From a bacterium (GTDB lineage Bacteria > JAJRZV01): a DNA stretch of 23,352 bases. The translations under genes were made by a program, and so were the position numbers. The notes under the pieces were generated by a model. That model made no database searches and was not told where the DNA came from. It saw only the letters and a list, made by a program, of their open reading frames with translations. Below are positions 1 to 7,938 of this stretch, piece after piece; position 1 is the stretch's first letter, and every line of letters begins with the position of its first letter. Where the stretch lies: positions 1 through 23,352 of the forward strand of contig JAJRZV010000081.1 of the NCBI GenBank assembly GCA_024275095.1. Direction: 5' to 3'.

Positions 1-278
1 AAGAACCTCCTCTTTTGGTGGCCAGCACTCTCCTGGTGCCGGGTTATGTGGATGAATACGAGGTGCAAATGATTGCCCGATTTATCGCATCGATCAACAC
101 TGACATTCCGTATTCTCTTCTCGCATTTCATCCGTGTTTTTTTCTCGATGATGTGGGATTTACGTCTCGTGAGGAAGCCATCGCCTGCCTGCGAGCGGCA
201 AAAGAGGAAGGCCTGAAAAACGTGAGGATTGGAAACATCCATCTGCTCAATCCTCCGGGGTCTGGTCTCAACATTTGA
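1..278 (+). CDS. Radical SAM protein, C-terminal part (5' end outside window)
   Basis: The frame is open from the left edge (first full codon at 3) to a TGA at 276-278, so only the last 91 residues are seen. They read like the end of a pyruvate-formate-lyase-activating-enzyme-like radical SAM protein: a strand ending in LVPGYVD, then an acidic helix, then IPYSLLAFHP and finally VRIGNIHLL. These blocks resemble the last strands of the radical SAM barrel in the PflA-like and AmmeMemoRadiSam groups (family knowledge). The CxxxCxxC cluster motif would lie upstream and cannot be checked. A TTG at 15-17 could be read as a start but it lies inside a conserved strand, so it is not used here. The substrate is unknown. 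The gene is followed by about 175 bp with no recognisable gene before the suf promoter. Confidence 0.7.
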   Translation, partial: EPPLLVASTLLVPGYVDEYEVQMIARFIASINTDIPYSLLAFHPCFFLDDVGFTSREEAIACLRAAKEEGLKNVRIGNIHLLNPPGSGLNI

Positions 279-453
279 CATTCGGGATTCAACGCTGGGG
301 TTTTATGGCTGGTGTGGTACGTGGATGAAGATTGTTTCGGTCACCCCGCCTTTGACAGGCCCCCTCGCAATTCCAGCCAATCTTTGAACACCTGTTGATA
401 CCTTTGCTTGATAAATTCAAAGCTTATAAAATCGGGACGACCCCTATAGTACC

Positions 454-482
454 TTGACAACATCCTTAGCGTGATTGAGAAT
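454..482 (+). promoter_or_regulatory. Putative sigma70-type promoter of the suf operon
   Basis: A perfect TTGACA (454-459) is followed after 17 bp by GAGAAT (477-482), which matches four of six bases of TATAAT. The sufC start at 511 lies about 28 bp downstream with a good ribosome site, AAGGAGG at 498-504, giving a short leader. The upstream stretch 279-453 holds no gene I recognise. The call is inference from consensus matching alone. Confidence 0.45.
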
Positions 483-490
483 GATTATTC
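476..490 (+). promoter_or_regulatory. Putative Fur-family operator over the suf promoter
   Basis: TGAGAATGATTATTC matches the 7-1-7 Fur box (TGATAATnATTATCA) at 12 of 14 informative positions, counted by eye. It overlaps the proposed -10 element, where a bound repressor would block transcription. Repression of suf by Fur with iron is established in Escherichia coli; applying it here is inference. A site for IscR or another Rrf2-type regulator was looked for and not recognised. Confidence 0.4.
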
Positions 491-510
491 CATGCTGAAG
501 GAGGATTTCA

Positions 511-1275
511 ATGGCGGAGAAAGAGCTGGAGATCGTGGACCTTCACGTAAGTGTTGAGGGCCAGGAGATATTGAAAGGTTTGAACCTTGAGGTTGAAAAG
601 GGTGCTGTGGAAGTCATCATGGGGCCCAATGGTTCTGGAAAAAGCACGCTCGCGCATACCATTATGGGGCATCCCAAGTATCAAATTACATCGGGAAAAA
701 TTCTCTTTCGCGGTGAAGACATTACCCATCTGAAACCCTACGAGCGGGCTCGCAAGGGACTTTTTCTCGCTTTTCAGTATCCCCACGAAGTGGAAGGTGT
801 CCCCCTGGGCCGATTTCTCTGGAGGGCCGCATCCGTAATACGCGAAGCAGATACCGAGAGGGATATCCCTGATAATCCTGGCGCGTTTAACGAGGTCCTT
901 CGCAAAGGACTTGAGGCCCTGCAACTGGATAAATCTTTTCGTAGTCGAGACCTTAATCTCGGCTTTTCCGGAGGTGAAAAAAAACGTGCAGAAATCGTGC
1001 AGATGCTTGCACTCAAACCCCGTCTGGCGGTACTGGATGAAATTGACTCTGGTCTTGATATCGATTCCATCAAGCTTGTCGCTTCCGCAATTGAGCGGTA
1101 CCGCAACGGAGCTTCTTTCCTTATCATCACCCATTATCAGAGGATTCTGGATTACGTGAAACCCGACCGTATTCATGTAATGATAGATGGACAGGTTGTG
1201 CTTTCCGGAGGTCCTGAACTTGCCAGAGAACTTGAAGAGAAGGGTTACGAGTGGCTCCGGGAAAAGAGGGGGTGA
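511..1275 (+). CDS. sufC: SufC, ATPase of the SufBCD Fe-S cluster scaffold
   Basis: A 254-residue cytosolic ABC ATPase, the usual length for SufC. It powers conformational change of the SufB-SufD dimer during iron-sulfur cluster assembly (family knowledge). Visible motifs are Walker [10 protein letters not shown] (38-46), the Q-loop glutamine in FQYP (about 89), the signature [10 protein letters not shown] (150-159), Walker B with DEID (176-179) and the switch histidine in ITHY (208). The [10 protein letters not shown] block after the Q-loop is typical of SufC and not of transport ATPases. The ATG is preceded by AAGGAGG. It is the first gene of the suf unit, immediately behind a likely promoter and Fur-like box. 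Its stop is followed 5 bp later by the preferred sufB start. Confidence 0.97.
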   Translation: MAEKELEIVDLHVSVEGQEILKGLNLEVEKGAVEVIMGPNGSGKSTLAHTIMGHPKYQITSGKILFRGEDITHLKPYERARKGLFLAFQYPHEVEGVPLGRFLWRAASVIREADTERDIPDNPGAFNEVLRKGLEALQLDKSFRSRDLNLGFSGGEKKRAEIVQMLALKPRLAVLDEIDSGLDIDSIKLVASAIERYRNGASFLIITHYQRILDYVKPDRIHVMIDGQVVLSGGPELARELEEKGYEWLREKRG

Positions 1276-1280
1276 CCACC

Positions 1281-2690
1281 TTGGCCGATGAGAAGAAAGG
1301 TGTTCTTGACGATATAGATTATTCCAAATACGACTTCAAGCAACCCGACATCCATACTTTTACCACGGGTAAAGGATTGTCACGTGAAGTTGTGGAACAA
1401 ATATCTCATATTAAAGAGGAGCCTGACTGGATGAGGGAATTTCGGCTCCGTGCATATGAAATTTTCCTGGAGAAGCCCATGCCCACCTGGGGAGCGGATC
1501 TTTCCTCAATTAATTTTGATGAATACACTTATTACATTCGCCCATCGGATAAAAAGGGCACGTCCTGGGAAGAAGTTCCTGATCACATTAAGGATACCTT
1601 TGAGAAGCTTGGAATACCCGAGGCGGAACGGAAGTTTCTCGCGGGTGTAGGAGCCCAGTATGAAAGCGAAATGGTGTATCACCATATTCAGGAAGATCTC
1701 GAAAAGAAGGGGGTCATTTTCCTGGATGCAGATACGGGCCTCAAGCAGCACGAAGAACTTTTCAAAAAATATTTTGGCTCGGTGGTGCCTCCAGGGGATA
1801 ACAAGTTTGCCGCTCTTAACTCGGCCGTGTGGAGTGGGGGAACTTTCATCTATGTGCCACCCGGTGTGAAGGTGGATATACCCCTTCAGGCGTACTTTCG
1901 CATCAACGCCCAGGCAATGGGCCAGTTTGAGAGAACACTCATCATTGTGGATGAAGGAGCGTTTGTTCACTACATTGAAGGATGTACTGCTCCTATTTAT
2001 TCCAAGGATTCACTGCACGCTGCCGTGGTAGAAGTGATCGCCTTACCACATGCCCATGTGCGCTATACCACCATTCAGAACTGGTCCAAGAATATTTACA
2101 ACCTGGTTACCAAGCGTGCTGTTGCGTACGAAGGTGCGCTTGTTGAGTGGGTGGACGGAAATATTGGTTCAGGAACCACCATGAAATATCCCGCTATTAT
2201 TTTATGAGGTGAAGGTGCACGTGCAGAAATACTTTCCATTGCATATGCAGGTAAAAACCAACACCAGGATACCGGTGCCAAGGTTATACATCTTGCTCCG
2301 CATACCTCATCTACAATTACCTCAAAGTCTGTATCTCGTTATGGAGGCCGTGCGTCTTACAGGGGACTCGTGAAGGTTGTCAGTGGTGCGCACGGTGTCA
2401 GGGTTTCTGTGAGATGTGATGCACTTATTCTTGACGAAGTTTCGCGATCAGATACGTATCCATATATGGAAATTGCTGAAGAAGATGTGGAAATCGCTCA
2501 TGAAGCAACTGTAGGCCGCATTACCGAAGACCAGATTTTTTACCTCACTTCTCGAGGACTTACTGAAGAAGAGGCTCTCGCCATGATCGTGAGGGGCTTT
2601 ATTGAGCCTTTTACCAAGGAACTTCCCATGGAATACGCTATTGAACTCAACCGTCTCATTCAGCTCGAAATGGAAGGCTGCATAGGCTGA
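1281..2690 (+). pseudogene. sufB: SufB, Fe-S scaffold subunit, interrupted by one in-frame TGA
   Basis: Read through the TGA at 2205-2207, the frame encodes about 469 residues, the normal SufB length. It has SufB blocks before the stop ([50 protein letters not shown]) and after it ([46 protein letters not shown]). The TGA is codon 309 and sits where homologues I recall carry variable residues (Met, Lys, Arg), so a CGA-to-TGA change is a simple explanation. Reading from the stop onward, no ATG, GTG or TTG occurs in frame until 2370, so re-initiation would lose part of the beta-helix. A truncated product would also lack the cysteine at 379, which probably corresponds to the assembly cysteine of E. 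coli SufB. The TTG at 1281 is preferred, with GAGGGGGTGA just upstream; GTG 1251 would overlap sufC by 25 bp. The stop overlaps the sufD ATG. Confidence 0.9.
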
Positions 2691-3916
2691 TGGGAGCGAA
2701 AAGGGAAGCATCATTCGGGTACTGGCTTGATCAACTGGCTGAAGAGGCCAGGGAAACCCTTAGCGGGACTCCTTTACCCACAGACAAGTACAACAGGCAG
2801 CATCTGGTGGACCTCAATGTATTCAAGGCTCCAGAACGCAGAAAAGATGCGACGACTCGAATTCCAGAGGTGGCAGGGGATTTTGAAGTTATAGATATTG
2901 ACGGTGCTATTCTCAAGGTTTCTGCTGAGGGACGTGCTTCTCGTGAAGGTGTTTATGTGGGCGATGCTTCTGGAGATGTGCCTCATGAAGTTATTGAAGT
3001 TTTCGGATCGTTGCGAGACCACCTGCTTGGTGAGAATCGTTTTTCACGTCTTGTTGCCTCACTGTGGTCGGGTATTACTGTGGTTTATATTCCACCCTCG
3101 TGTCAGCTCAGTGATTCCATAGACATACTTCACGTCAGAAGTGCAGAAAATGCAACGCTTGGTCATCTTACTTTTATATTCGCTGGTCCGAATTCGCAGG
3201 CACGAATTTTTGAAGAATATATTTTTGAAAAGCGGAAGGATGGTGCTGGTCTCGGAGGAGTTTTTATTTACCTCTCGGAAAATGCCAGGATGGAGTACAA
3301 CGCGCTCATTCCGTTCAATGAACTTGAGGGCTGCGTGCATCACCGACGGGCCTTTGCATCCGCAGGTGCTTCTCTCACCTGGAATCACGGGTGGTTTGGT
3401 TGCAGGTATCTTCGGGCTGAGGTGAAGACATTTTTACAGGGTCCGGGGGCTCAGGTGGATGAGAGGCATTTCTTTTTTGGCGAGGGCAAAAATTTCTATG
3501 ACATGGATGCGTTGCTCATGCATGCAGCACCTGCTACTAGTGGCACCAGTACTGTACGCGGTGCACTTGCAGGTACGTCTCGCAGTGTTTTCCGCGGCCT
3601 TGTCCACATTGTCCCGGAGGCAAAAAATTCGGATTCTTTTCTGGAGGACCATGTGCTGTTGCTTTCCAAGGGCGTCCGTTCCGATTCTGTGCCTGCACTT
3701 GAAATTCTCAACAATGCTGTACGTGCTTCACATTCGGCATCATCCGGTCATATTGACCGCGAAAAAATGTTTTATCTTTGTTCACGAGGACTTGATGAAA
3801 CGGAAGCAAGGAATATTCTTGTCCGCGGTTTTTTCGAACGTGCCCTGGGGCGTGCGTGGGATAATTTCAAGCGCAGGCTTATAAGCCAGACAGATGAAGT
3901 GCTGGAGAGGATTTAG
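2690..3916 (+). CDS. sufD: SufD, Fe-S scaffold subunit
   Basis: A 408-residue SufD-family protein, the partner of SufB in the SufBC2D complex; it supports iron entry and cluster assembly (family knowledge). The N-terminal third is variable. The right-handed beta-helix core runs from about residue 120 to 340, and the C-terminal helical region includes CSRGLDETEARNILVRGF, the same block seen near the end of SufB. SDSFLEDHVLLLSKG and RASHSASSGHID are typical SufB/SufD family signatures, the latter containing histidines near the proposed assembly site. The ATG shares a base with the sufB TGA (TGATG), so its translation probably depends on ribosomes finishing sufB. The in-frame TGA inside sufB could therefore lower SufD output as well. 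Confidence 0.93.
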   Translation: MGAKREASFGYWLDQLAEEARETLSGTPLPTDKYNRQHLVDLNVFKAPERRKDATTRIPEVAGDFEVIDIDGAILKVSAEGRASREGVYVGDASGDVPHEVIEVFGSLRDHLLGENRFSRLVASLWSGITVVYIPPSCQLSDSIDILHVRSAENATLGHLTFIFAGPNSQARIFEEYIFEKRKDGAGLGGVFIYLSENARMEYNALIPFNELEGCVHHRRAFASAGASLTWNHGWFGCRYLRAEVKTFLQGPGAQVDERHFFFGEGKNFYDMDALLMHAAPATSGTSTVRGALAGTSRSVFRGLVHIVPEAKNSDSFLEDHVLLLSKGVRSDSVPALEILNNAVRASHSASSGHIDREKMFYLCSRGLDETEARNILVRGFFERALGRAWDNFKRRLISQTDEVLERI

Positions 3917-3934
3917 TCTTCAGGAGAACCGGTG

Positions 3935-4333
3935 ATGAGCGAGTACGATGATGTACAGATGGAATATATTCTTGAGCTTTACAGGAATCCCCGGAACAAA
4001 GGAACCATTGAAAACCCTGATATTACCCATCAAGAAGGCAATCCTTCCTGTGGCGATGAAATTCGCATTGATGTAAAGCTGGACGGCGATCGTATTGGAG
4101 AGATTAAGTTCTCCGGCAAGGGTTGTGCCATATCTCAGGCAGCAGCATCCATACTCACGGAGATGGTAAAGGGCAAAACCCTGGAAGAAGTTAAAAAACT
4201 GACCAAGGAAGACATGTTGAAAGCTATTGGTGTACCTCTAAGCCCCATCAGGCTCAAGTGCGGTCTTCTGGCTCTGAAGGTGTTGAAAGCGGGGCTTTAC
4301 GGCATCAAAGGATGGCCTGGTGAAGAGGAGTAA
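3935..4333 (+). CDS. sufU: SufU/IscU-type Fe-S scaffold or sulfur-relay protein
   Basis: A 132-residue NifU-N/IscU-fold protein. The three conserved cysteines are present at 39 (NPSCGDEI, with the adjacent Asp), 64 (GKGCAISQAAAS) and 109 (RLKCGLLALKVL). The gap between the second and third cysteine (45 residues) is close to that of IscU. It lacks the roughly 20-residue insertion known from Bacillus SufU, while the operon setting with sufCBDS is that of a SufU. It may accept persulfide from SufS or hold a zinc or a nascent cluster; the sequence alone cannot decide. The ATG at 3935 is chosen over the GTG one codon upstream because CAGGAG at 3921-3926 is well spaced from it. There is an 18-bp gap from sufD. 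Confidence 0.9.
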   Translation: MSEYDDVQMEYILELYRNPRNKGTIENPDITHQEGNPSCGDEIRIDVKLDGDRIGEIKFSGKGCAISQAAASILTEMVKGKTLEEVKKLTKEDMLKAIGVPLSPIRLKCGLLALKVLKAGLYGIKGWPGEEE

Positions 4334-4348
4334 AAAGGGGAACAGGTC

Positions 4349-5569
4349 ATGAAGGTGGAGGAAATAAGAAAGGACTTTCCTATTTTTCAGCAACAGGTTA
4401 ACGGTCATCCGCTGGTGTATCTGGACAACGCAGCCACGACCCAGCGTCCTCGCCAGGTGGTGGAGGCGGTGATGCGGTTCTATCAGGATGCCAATGCCAA
4501 CGTTCACCGTTCCGTACATACCATGAGCTATCGGGCTACAGAACTCTATGAAGGAGCGCGTAAAAAAATTGCGTCTTTCATCAATGCTTCGTCCTGGCGG
4601 GAAATTGTTTGGGTGAGGGGAGCAACGGAGGGCCTTAATCTACTCGCATATTCTCTCGGGCTTTACCATCTTCGGGAAGGTGATGAAATCGTGTTAACCG
4701 TGATGGAGCACCACTCAAACATGGTTCCCTGGCAGCGCATCGCACAGTTAAAAAACTTACGTATTGTCTATGCCGGTGTTACACCTGAGGGCCGGCTGGA
4801 CATAGAAGACCTCAAAGCCAAGATCTCTTCCCGTACCCGGCTCATTTCCGTAATCCATGCATCAAATGTTTTGGGAGTGGTCAACCCTGTCGGTGAAATT
4901 GCGCAACTTGCCCGGGATGCAGGTGCTATTTTTATTGTGGATGCAGCCCAGTCTGCTCCGCATATGCCTATAGATGTGGAAGCGATGGGTTGTGATTTTC
5001 TTGTGGCAAGTGGTCATAAGATGCTTGGACCTACGGGGATAGGATTTTTATACGGGCGCAGGGAGCGTCTTGAAGCGATGGAGCCGTTTCAAAGCGGTGG
5101 GGACATGATCGAACACGTAACCTTGGAAGGAGCCACCTGGAATGAATTGCCATGGAAATTCGAAGCAGGAACGCCCAATATCGCCGGCGCCATTGGTCTG
5201 GGCGCGGCGGTTGATTACATTAACAATGTCGGACTGACTGATATGCTTGAGCATGAAAAGGAGCTGCGTCGCTATGCTGTAGAGCGTATCAGAGAACTCG
5301 GCGGAGTGGATATCTATACTCCTGATGGAGATGATGTGCTGGGGATCGTGTCCTTCAACATCCACGGAATTCATCCCCACGATGTGGCAGGATATCTGGA
5401 TCAGTGCGGTATCGAAGTCCGTTCGGGTCACCATTGCACGCAGCCGCTTATGGAATGCCTGCGTATAGAAAACGCCGTGCGCGCCAGTTTTTACCTGTAC
5501 AACACAAAAGAAGAAGTGGATCGGCTGGTTGAGGCCCTGGCGCGTGTGAAAAAACTTTTCCGCGTGTGA
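4349..5569 (+). CDS. sufS: SufS, cysteine desulfurase
   Basis: A 406-residue class V aminotransferase-fold enzyme that takes sulfur from L-cysteine as an enzyme-bound persulfide, giving alanine. The N-terminus YLDNAATTQRP (24-34), the HHSNMVPWQ block (121-129), the pyridoxal-phosphate lysine in SGHKMLGPTG (Lys224) and the catalytic loop RSGHHCTQPLM (Cys363) are all present. The short Cys loop and the ending ASFYLYNTKEEVD place it in group II (SufS) and not IscS or NifS. Length is normal. It starts 15 bp after sufU, which fits a SufS-SufU pair. The stop overlaps the GTG of the next gene by 4 bp. Confidence 0.96.
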   Translation: MKVEEIRKDFPIFQQQVNGHPLVYLDNAATTQRPRQVVEAVMRFYQDANANVHRSVHTMSYRATELYEGARKKIASFINASSWREIVWVRGATEGLNLLAYSLGLYHLREGDEIVLTVMEHHSNMVPWQRIAQLKNLRIVYAGVTPEGRLDIEDLKAKISSRTRLISVIHASNVLGVVNPVGEIAQLARDAGAIFIVDAAQSAPHMPIDVEAMGCDFLVASGHKMLGPTGIGFLYGRRERLEAMEPFQSGGDMIEHVTLEGATWNELPWKFEAGTPNIAGAIGLGAAVDYINNVGLTDMLEHEKELRRYAVERIRELGGVDIYTPDGDDVLGIVSFNIHGIHPHDVAGYLDQCGIEVRSGHHCTQPLMECLRIENAVRASFYLYNTKEEVDRLVEALARVKKLFRV

Positions 5570-6507
5570 AGCCAGCACACTTCCAGCCTGTGGAACGTCG
5601 CTCTCCGCCACTCAGGCCTGTGCGCTTCGGGTGTCTCACGGGTATTCCCTCTCTCAATCTCACCAGCGGCTGTTCGCACCGGTGCCTGTACTGTTACGCT
5701 CAGGGGTATCCGGGGGCACCGCCCAGGGGCCGGGTGCTTGTGTATACCAATCTTCCTTATTGGCTGGAGCGAATTCTCAGCAAAGGGGGGCCCTCATTTG
5801 TCGTTTTTGGAACAGCCAGTGATACATTTCAGAATAATCCCCTCGTGCTGGAGACTGCATGGAAATGCCTGGAAATACTCCTGAGAAAAAGTGTTGCAAC
5901 AATATCTGTTCTCACCAAGGGTCATATTCCCTCAGAATTTATTGGCTTGTTTCGGCGATACCGTGGACGTGTGAAAGTGCATATAGGGCTTATCACCCTC
6001 AACGAAGCTGCACGTCGTATCTGGGAACCCGGGGCATCACCAGTGGAAGCTCGATTGAAGAACCTGGAGGTTCTGGCTGATTGCGGTGTGCTGGTTTCAG
6101 TACGTGTTGATCCCATTATCCCTTCCTGGACAGATAGTGAAGAGAATTTTCGTTCACTCTTCTGTGCTGTTCGTGAGAGAGGAGTTGAAGAAGTGACACT
6201 TTCTGCTTTGCATATTCGCCATGGTATTGAACCGGTAATAGCAGAAGCTCTGGGCAGGCGCGAGTGGTTCAATCTTCTCGCCTTTTACGAACAGCGCTGG
6301 TCCACTGTTGGTTGTGCCACGCGTGCCCGTCTTGTGCGGAAAGCCTTGCTGGAGCGTATTTACAGCCGGGCGCTACGTGCTGCACGTGATGCAGGAGTGT
6401 GTGCACGGATTTGCGCCTGCAAAAATCCTGGAATGGGCGAGGTATGTGCATCAGGTCGAGGGTTCTATACATTTCCTGTCCAGCAGAAGTTGTCGTTCAA
6501 TAATTGA
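5566..6507 (+). CDS. SPL-family radical SAM protein
   Basis: A 313-residue protein related to the spore photoproduct lyase-like radical SAM group. The cluster motif is C36-SHR-C40-LY-C43 followed by YAQGYP, and the barrel includes FGTASDTFQ (81-89), SVLTKG (114-119) and VRVDPIIP (179-186). The C-terminus has a second cysteine group at 279, 283, 285 and 294 (CARICACKNPG and then C), which may bind another cluster or metal. Substrate and reaction are unknown; true DNA photoproduct repair is not implied. The GTG start overlaps the sufS stop by 4 bp, so it is probably translated with the suf unit, whose product it needs. Its 3' end overlaps the convergent M23 gene by 11 bp, leaving no room for a terminator between them. 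Confidence 0.85.
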   Translation: MKPAHFQPVERRSPPLRPVRFGCLTGIPSLNLTSGCSHRCLYCYAQGYPGAPPRGRVLVYTNLPYWLERILSKGGPSFVVFGTASDTFQNNPLVLETAWKCLEILLRKSVATISVLTKGHIPSEFIGLFRRYRGRVKVHIGLITLNEAARRIWEPGASPVEARLKNLEVLADCGVLVSVRVDPIIPSWTDSEENFRSLFCAVRERGVEEVTLSALHIRHGIEPVIAEALGRREWFNLLAFYEQRWSTVGCATRARLVRKALLERIYSRALRAARDAGVCARICACKNPGMGEVCASGRGFYTFPVQQKLSFNN

Positions 6508-7306
6508 TAAGTACAGGTCTCAACAGAGTGAGGGGGTTGACCCGTTTGCCTGCGTATCTTACGCCGAAATGCAGATGCGGCCCTGTTGCACGCCCGGTGC
6601 TGCCCACATACCCGATGATATCACCCTTTTGTACCTTTTCGCCCTCTCTCACTGCGAAACGAGAGAGGTGAAAATACATGGTATAGAGGCACCCTCCGTG
6701 GTCGATAACAATGGAAAGGCCCGAAAAGAAAAGGTCTCTTGTTAGTACCACTGTACCAGAAGCAAACGCATGTACAGGTGTCCCTGCCGGTGCCGGGATG
6801 TCAACTCCTGTATGAGGAGAACGCGGTTCGCCGTTGATGATGCGTTTGTCACCGAAGTTGTCCTTCACGTCAAATCCCGGAAGAGGATGGTAAAATGGCG
6901 GTTTCCACTGGAGGGGATACGTACACCTGTTCCACAGCTTGTTGAGCATTTCGTTTTCTTCCTTCACACGCTGGAGAACCTGTGGAGAAAGACGGACCAT
7001 CTCTTCCGGAAGTGTGAGCCGTTGAACCGGAAATTCCCTGGGACACACGGGAATTTCGATACTGATTTGACGGTTGTCTTCAGAGAGGAGTAATTTCAAC
7101 GGCTTATCGGGTTTATCAAGCAAACCTGAAGCAACAAGCACGGTGCCATCTTCAGGGAGCGGTATTTCCAGATTCTGAAATCTTACAGTGGTATTTTCCG
7201 GTCTGAACCCGCTTTCAACCACCGCGGGCAACACATTGAAAAATGCAGCATCTCCCGGTTGTAAGCAGAAACCCGCAACAGCCGCAAGGAGCAGGCTATG
7301 AATCAT
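6497..7306 (-). CDS. M23-family (LytM/lysostaphin-type) peptidoglycan endopeptidase
   Basis: A 269-residue exported protein. Residues 1-21 look like a signal peptide (hydrophobic LLLAAVAGF core, ending near GDAA). The middle (about 25-135) is a beta-rich N-terminal domain. The M23 domain spans roughly 140-265, with zinc and catalytic residues visible: H165 and D169 in SPHTGVD, H213 in YFHLS, and H244/H246 in GPHLHFG. An intact motif set predicts active cleavage of peptide cross-links rather than a degenerate activator. It is the last gene of the minus-strand unit; its ATG overlaps the stop of the upstream thioredoxin-like gene by 4 bp. Its 3' end overlaps the radical SAM gene on the other strand. 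Confidence 0.93.
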   Translation of the reverse strand: MIHSLLLAAVAGFCLQPGDAAFFNVLPAVVESGFRPENTTVRFQNLEIPLPEDGTVLVASGLLDKPDKPLKLLLSEDNRQISIEIPVCPREFPVQRLTLPEEMVRLSPQVLQRVKEENEMLNKLWNRCTYPLQWKPPFYHPLPGFDVKDNFGDKRIINGEPRSPHTGVDIPAPAGTPVHAFASGTVVLTRDLFFSGLSIVIDHGGCLYTMYFHLSRFAVREGEKVQKGDIIGYVGSTGRATGPHLHFGVRYAGKRVNPLTLLRPVLINY

Positions 7307-7938
7307 GGTGTTTCAGCCAGAAGTTCCTGTACACGCGTGTTTATTTCTCTGGCCTCCCAATTGATAGCCCCGGGAATGATTTCCCGGATTACTCCGCGTT
7401 TGTCAATAATGAAGGAAGTGGGGAGGCCGGAGATATAATACTGGACAAGCTGTTCTTCTCGTGCAAATCCCACAGGAAAGTCAACTTTTACTTCCTTCAG
7501 AAATTCTTTTACAGTATCTTCCGACCCATCCACAGCAATGGCTATGATCTCCAGGCCCTTTTCTGCATAGGTATGGTAGAGCTTGTTCATTGACGGCATT
7601 TCGAACCTGCACGGTGGACACCATGTACCAAAGAAATTGAGAAGTACAACCTTCCCCTTTAGGGAAGCCAGCGACAGGTATTGCCCCTGCAGTGTTGTTA
7701 CATCCAGAGGAGGAGCAAGGTGTCCGATGCGAGATGCGGGCGCTCGAGGGGTTTCCTTCTCGGAATAGGAGAGGCGCGCTGTCGGTAATGACCCGGGGAT
7801 GAAAACATACCGTATCACCAGGTACGCGAGGATAAATACAGCGGCTATTTTTGTTCCTGAGGATGCAAACTTGCGTAAGGGAGAAACGTCCTTTGCCGGT
7901 ATGTTTTCCCCGTTTTCAGTCCTGTCTTTTTCGCTCAA
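7303..7938 (-). CDS. Membrane-anchored thioredoxin-like protein (TlpA/ResA type)
   Basis: A 211-residue protein with a polar N-terminus, one membrane segment at about 29-47 and a thioredoxin-fold domain from about 70 on. It has the redox motif W106-CPPC-(107-110) and the cis-proline region GLPTSF (Pro173). The inserted strand-helix between them is that of the AhpC/TSA-Redoxin or TlpA branch. The domain would face the periplasm or outer surface and reduce protein disulfides, as in cytochrome c maturation or redox repair (family knowledge); the partner is not in the window. The TTG start has GGAGG 5 bp upstream and lies 23 bp inside the preceding gene, so the two are co-translated. It differs clearly from its neighbour and is not a recent duplicate. 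Confidence 0.92.
   Translation of the reverse strand: MSEKDRTENGENIPAKDVSPLRKFASSGTKIAAVFILAYLVIRYVFIPGSLPTARLSYSEKETPRAPASRIGHLAPPLDVTTLQGQYLSLASLKGKVVLLNFFGTWCPPCRFEMPSMNKLYHTYAEKGLEIIAIAVDGSEDTVKEFLKEVKVDFPVGFAREEQLVQYYISGLPTSFIIDKRGVIREIIPGAINWEAREINTRVQELLAETP

Noticed and set aside
279-453. A gene or structured RNA between the radical SAM gene and the suf promoter
   Set aside because: No open frame with a ribosome site and no convincing hairpin or riboswitch pattern was found; only a small GCCT/AGGC stem near 351-363.
508-1176. Long open frame on the minus strand opposite sufC (222 residues)
   Set aside because: It lies wholly opposite a clear SufC gene, shows no recognisable motif, and has no ribosome site; it is a by-product of sufC codon use.
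1251-1280. GTG at 1251 as the sufB start
   Set aside because: It would overlap sufC by 25 bp without a suitable ribosome site, while TTG 1281 follows GAGGGGGTGA at good spacing and gives a normal SufB N-terminus.
2205-2207. Genome-wide TGA reassignment to Trp or Gly
   Set aside because: TGA is the terminal stop of sufC, sufD-preceding sufB, sufS, the SpoIID-like gene, secD and recJ, with overlaps to the next genes; no other internal TGA was seen in a conserved frame.
2370-2690. The C-terminal half of SufB as a separate gene starting at GTG 2370
   Set aside because: The conserved SufB frame continues upstream to the TGA without a start codon, and 2370 falls inside the beta-helix with no ribosome site.
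5048-5611. Minus-strand open frame of 187 residues opposite sufS
   Set aside because: It is a shadow of sufS with no family features.
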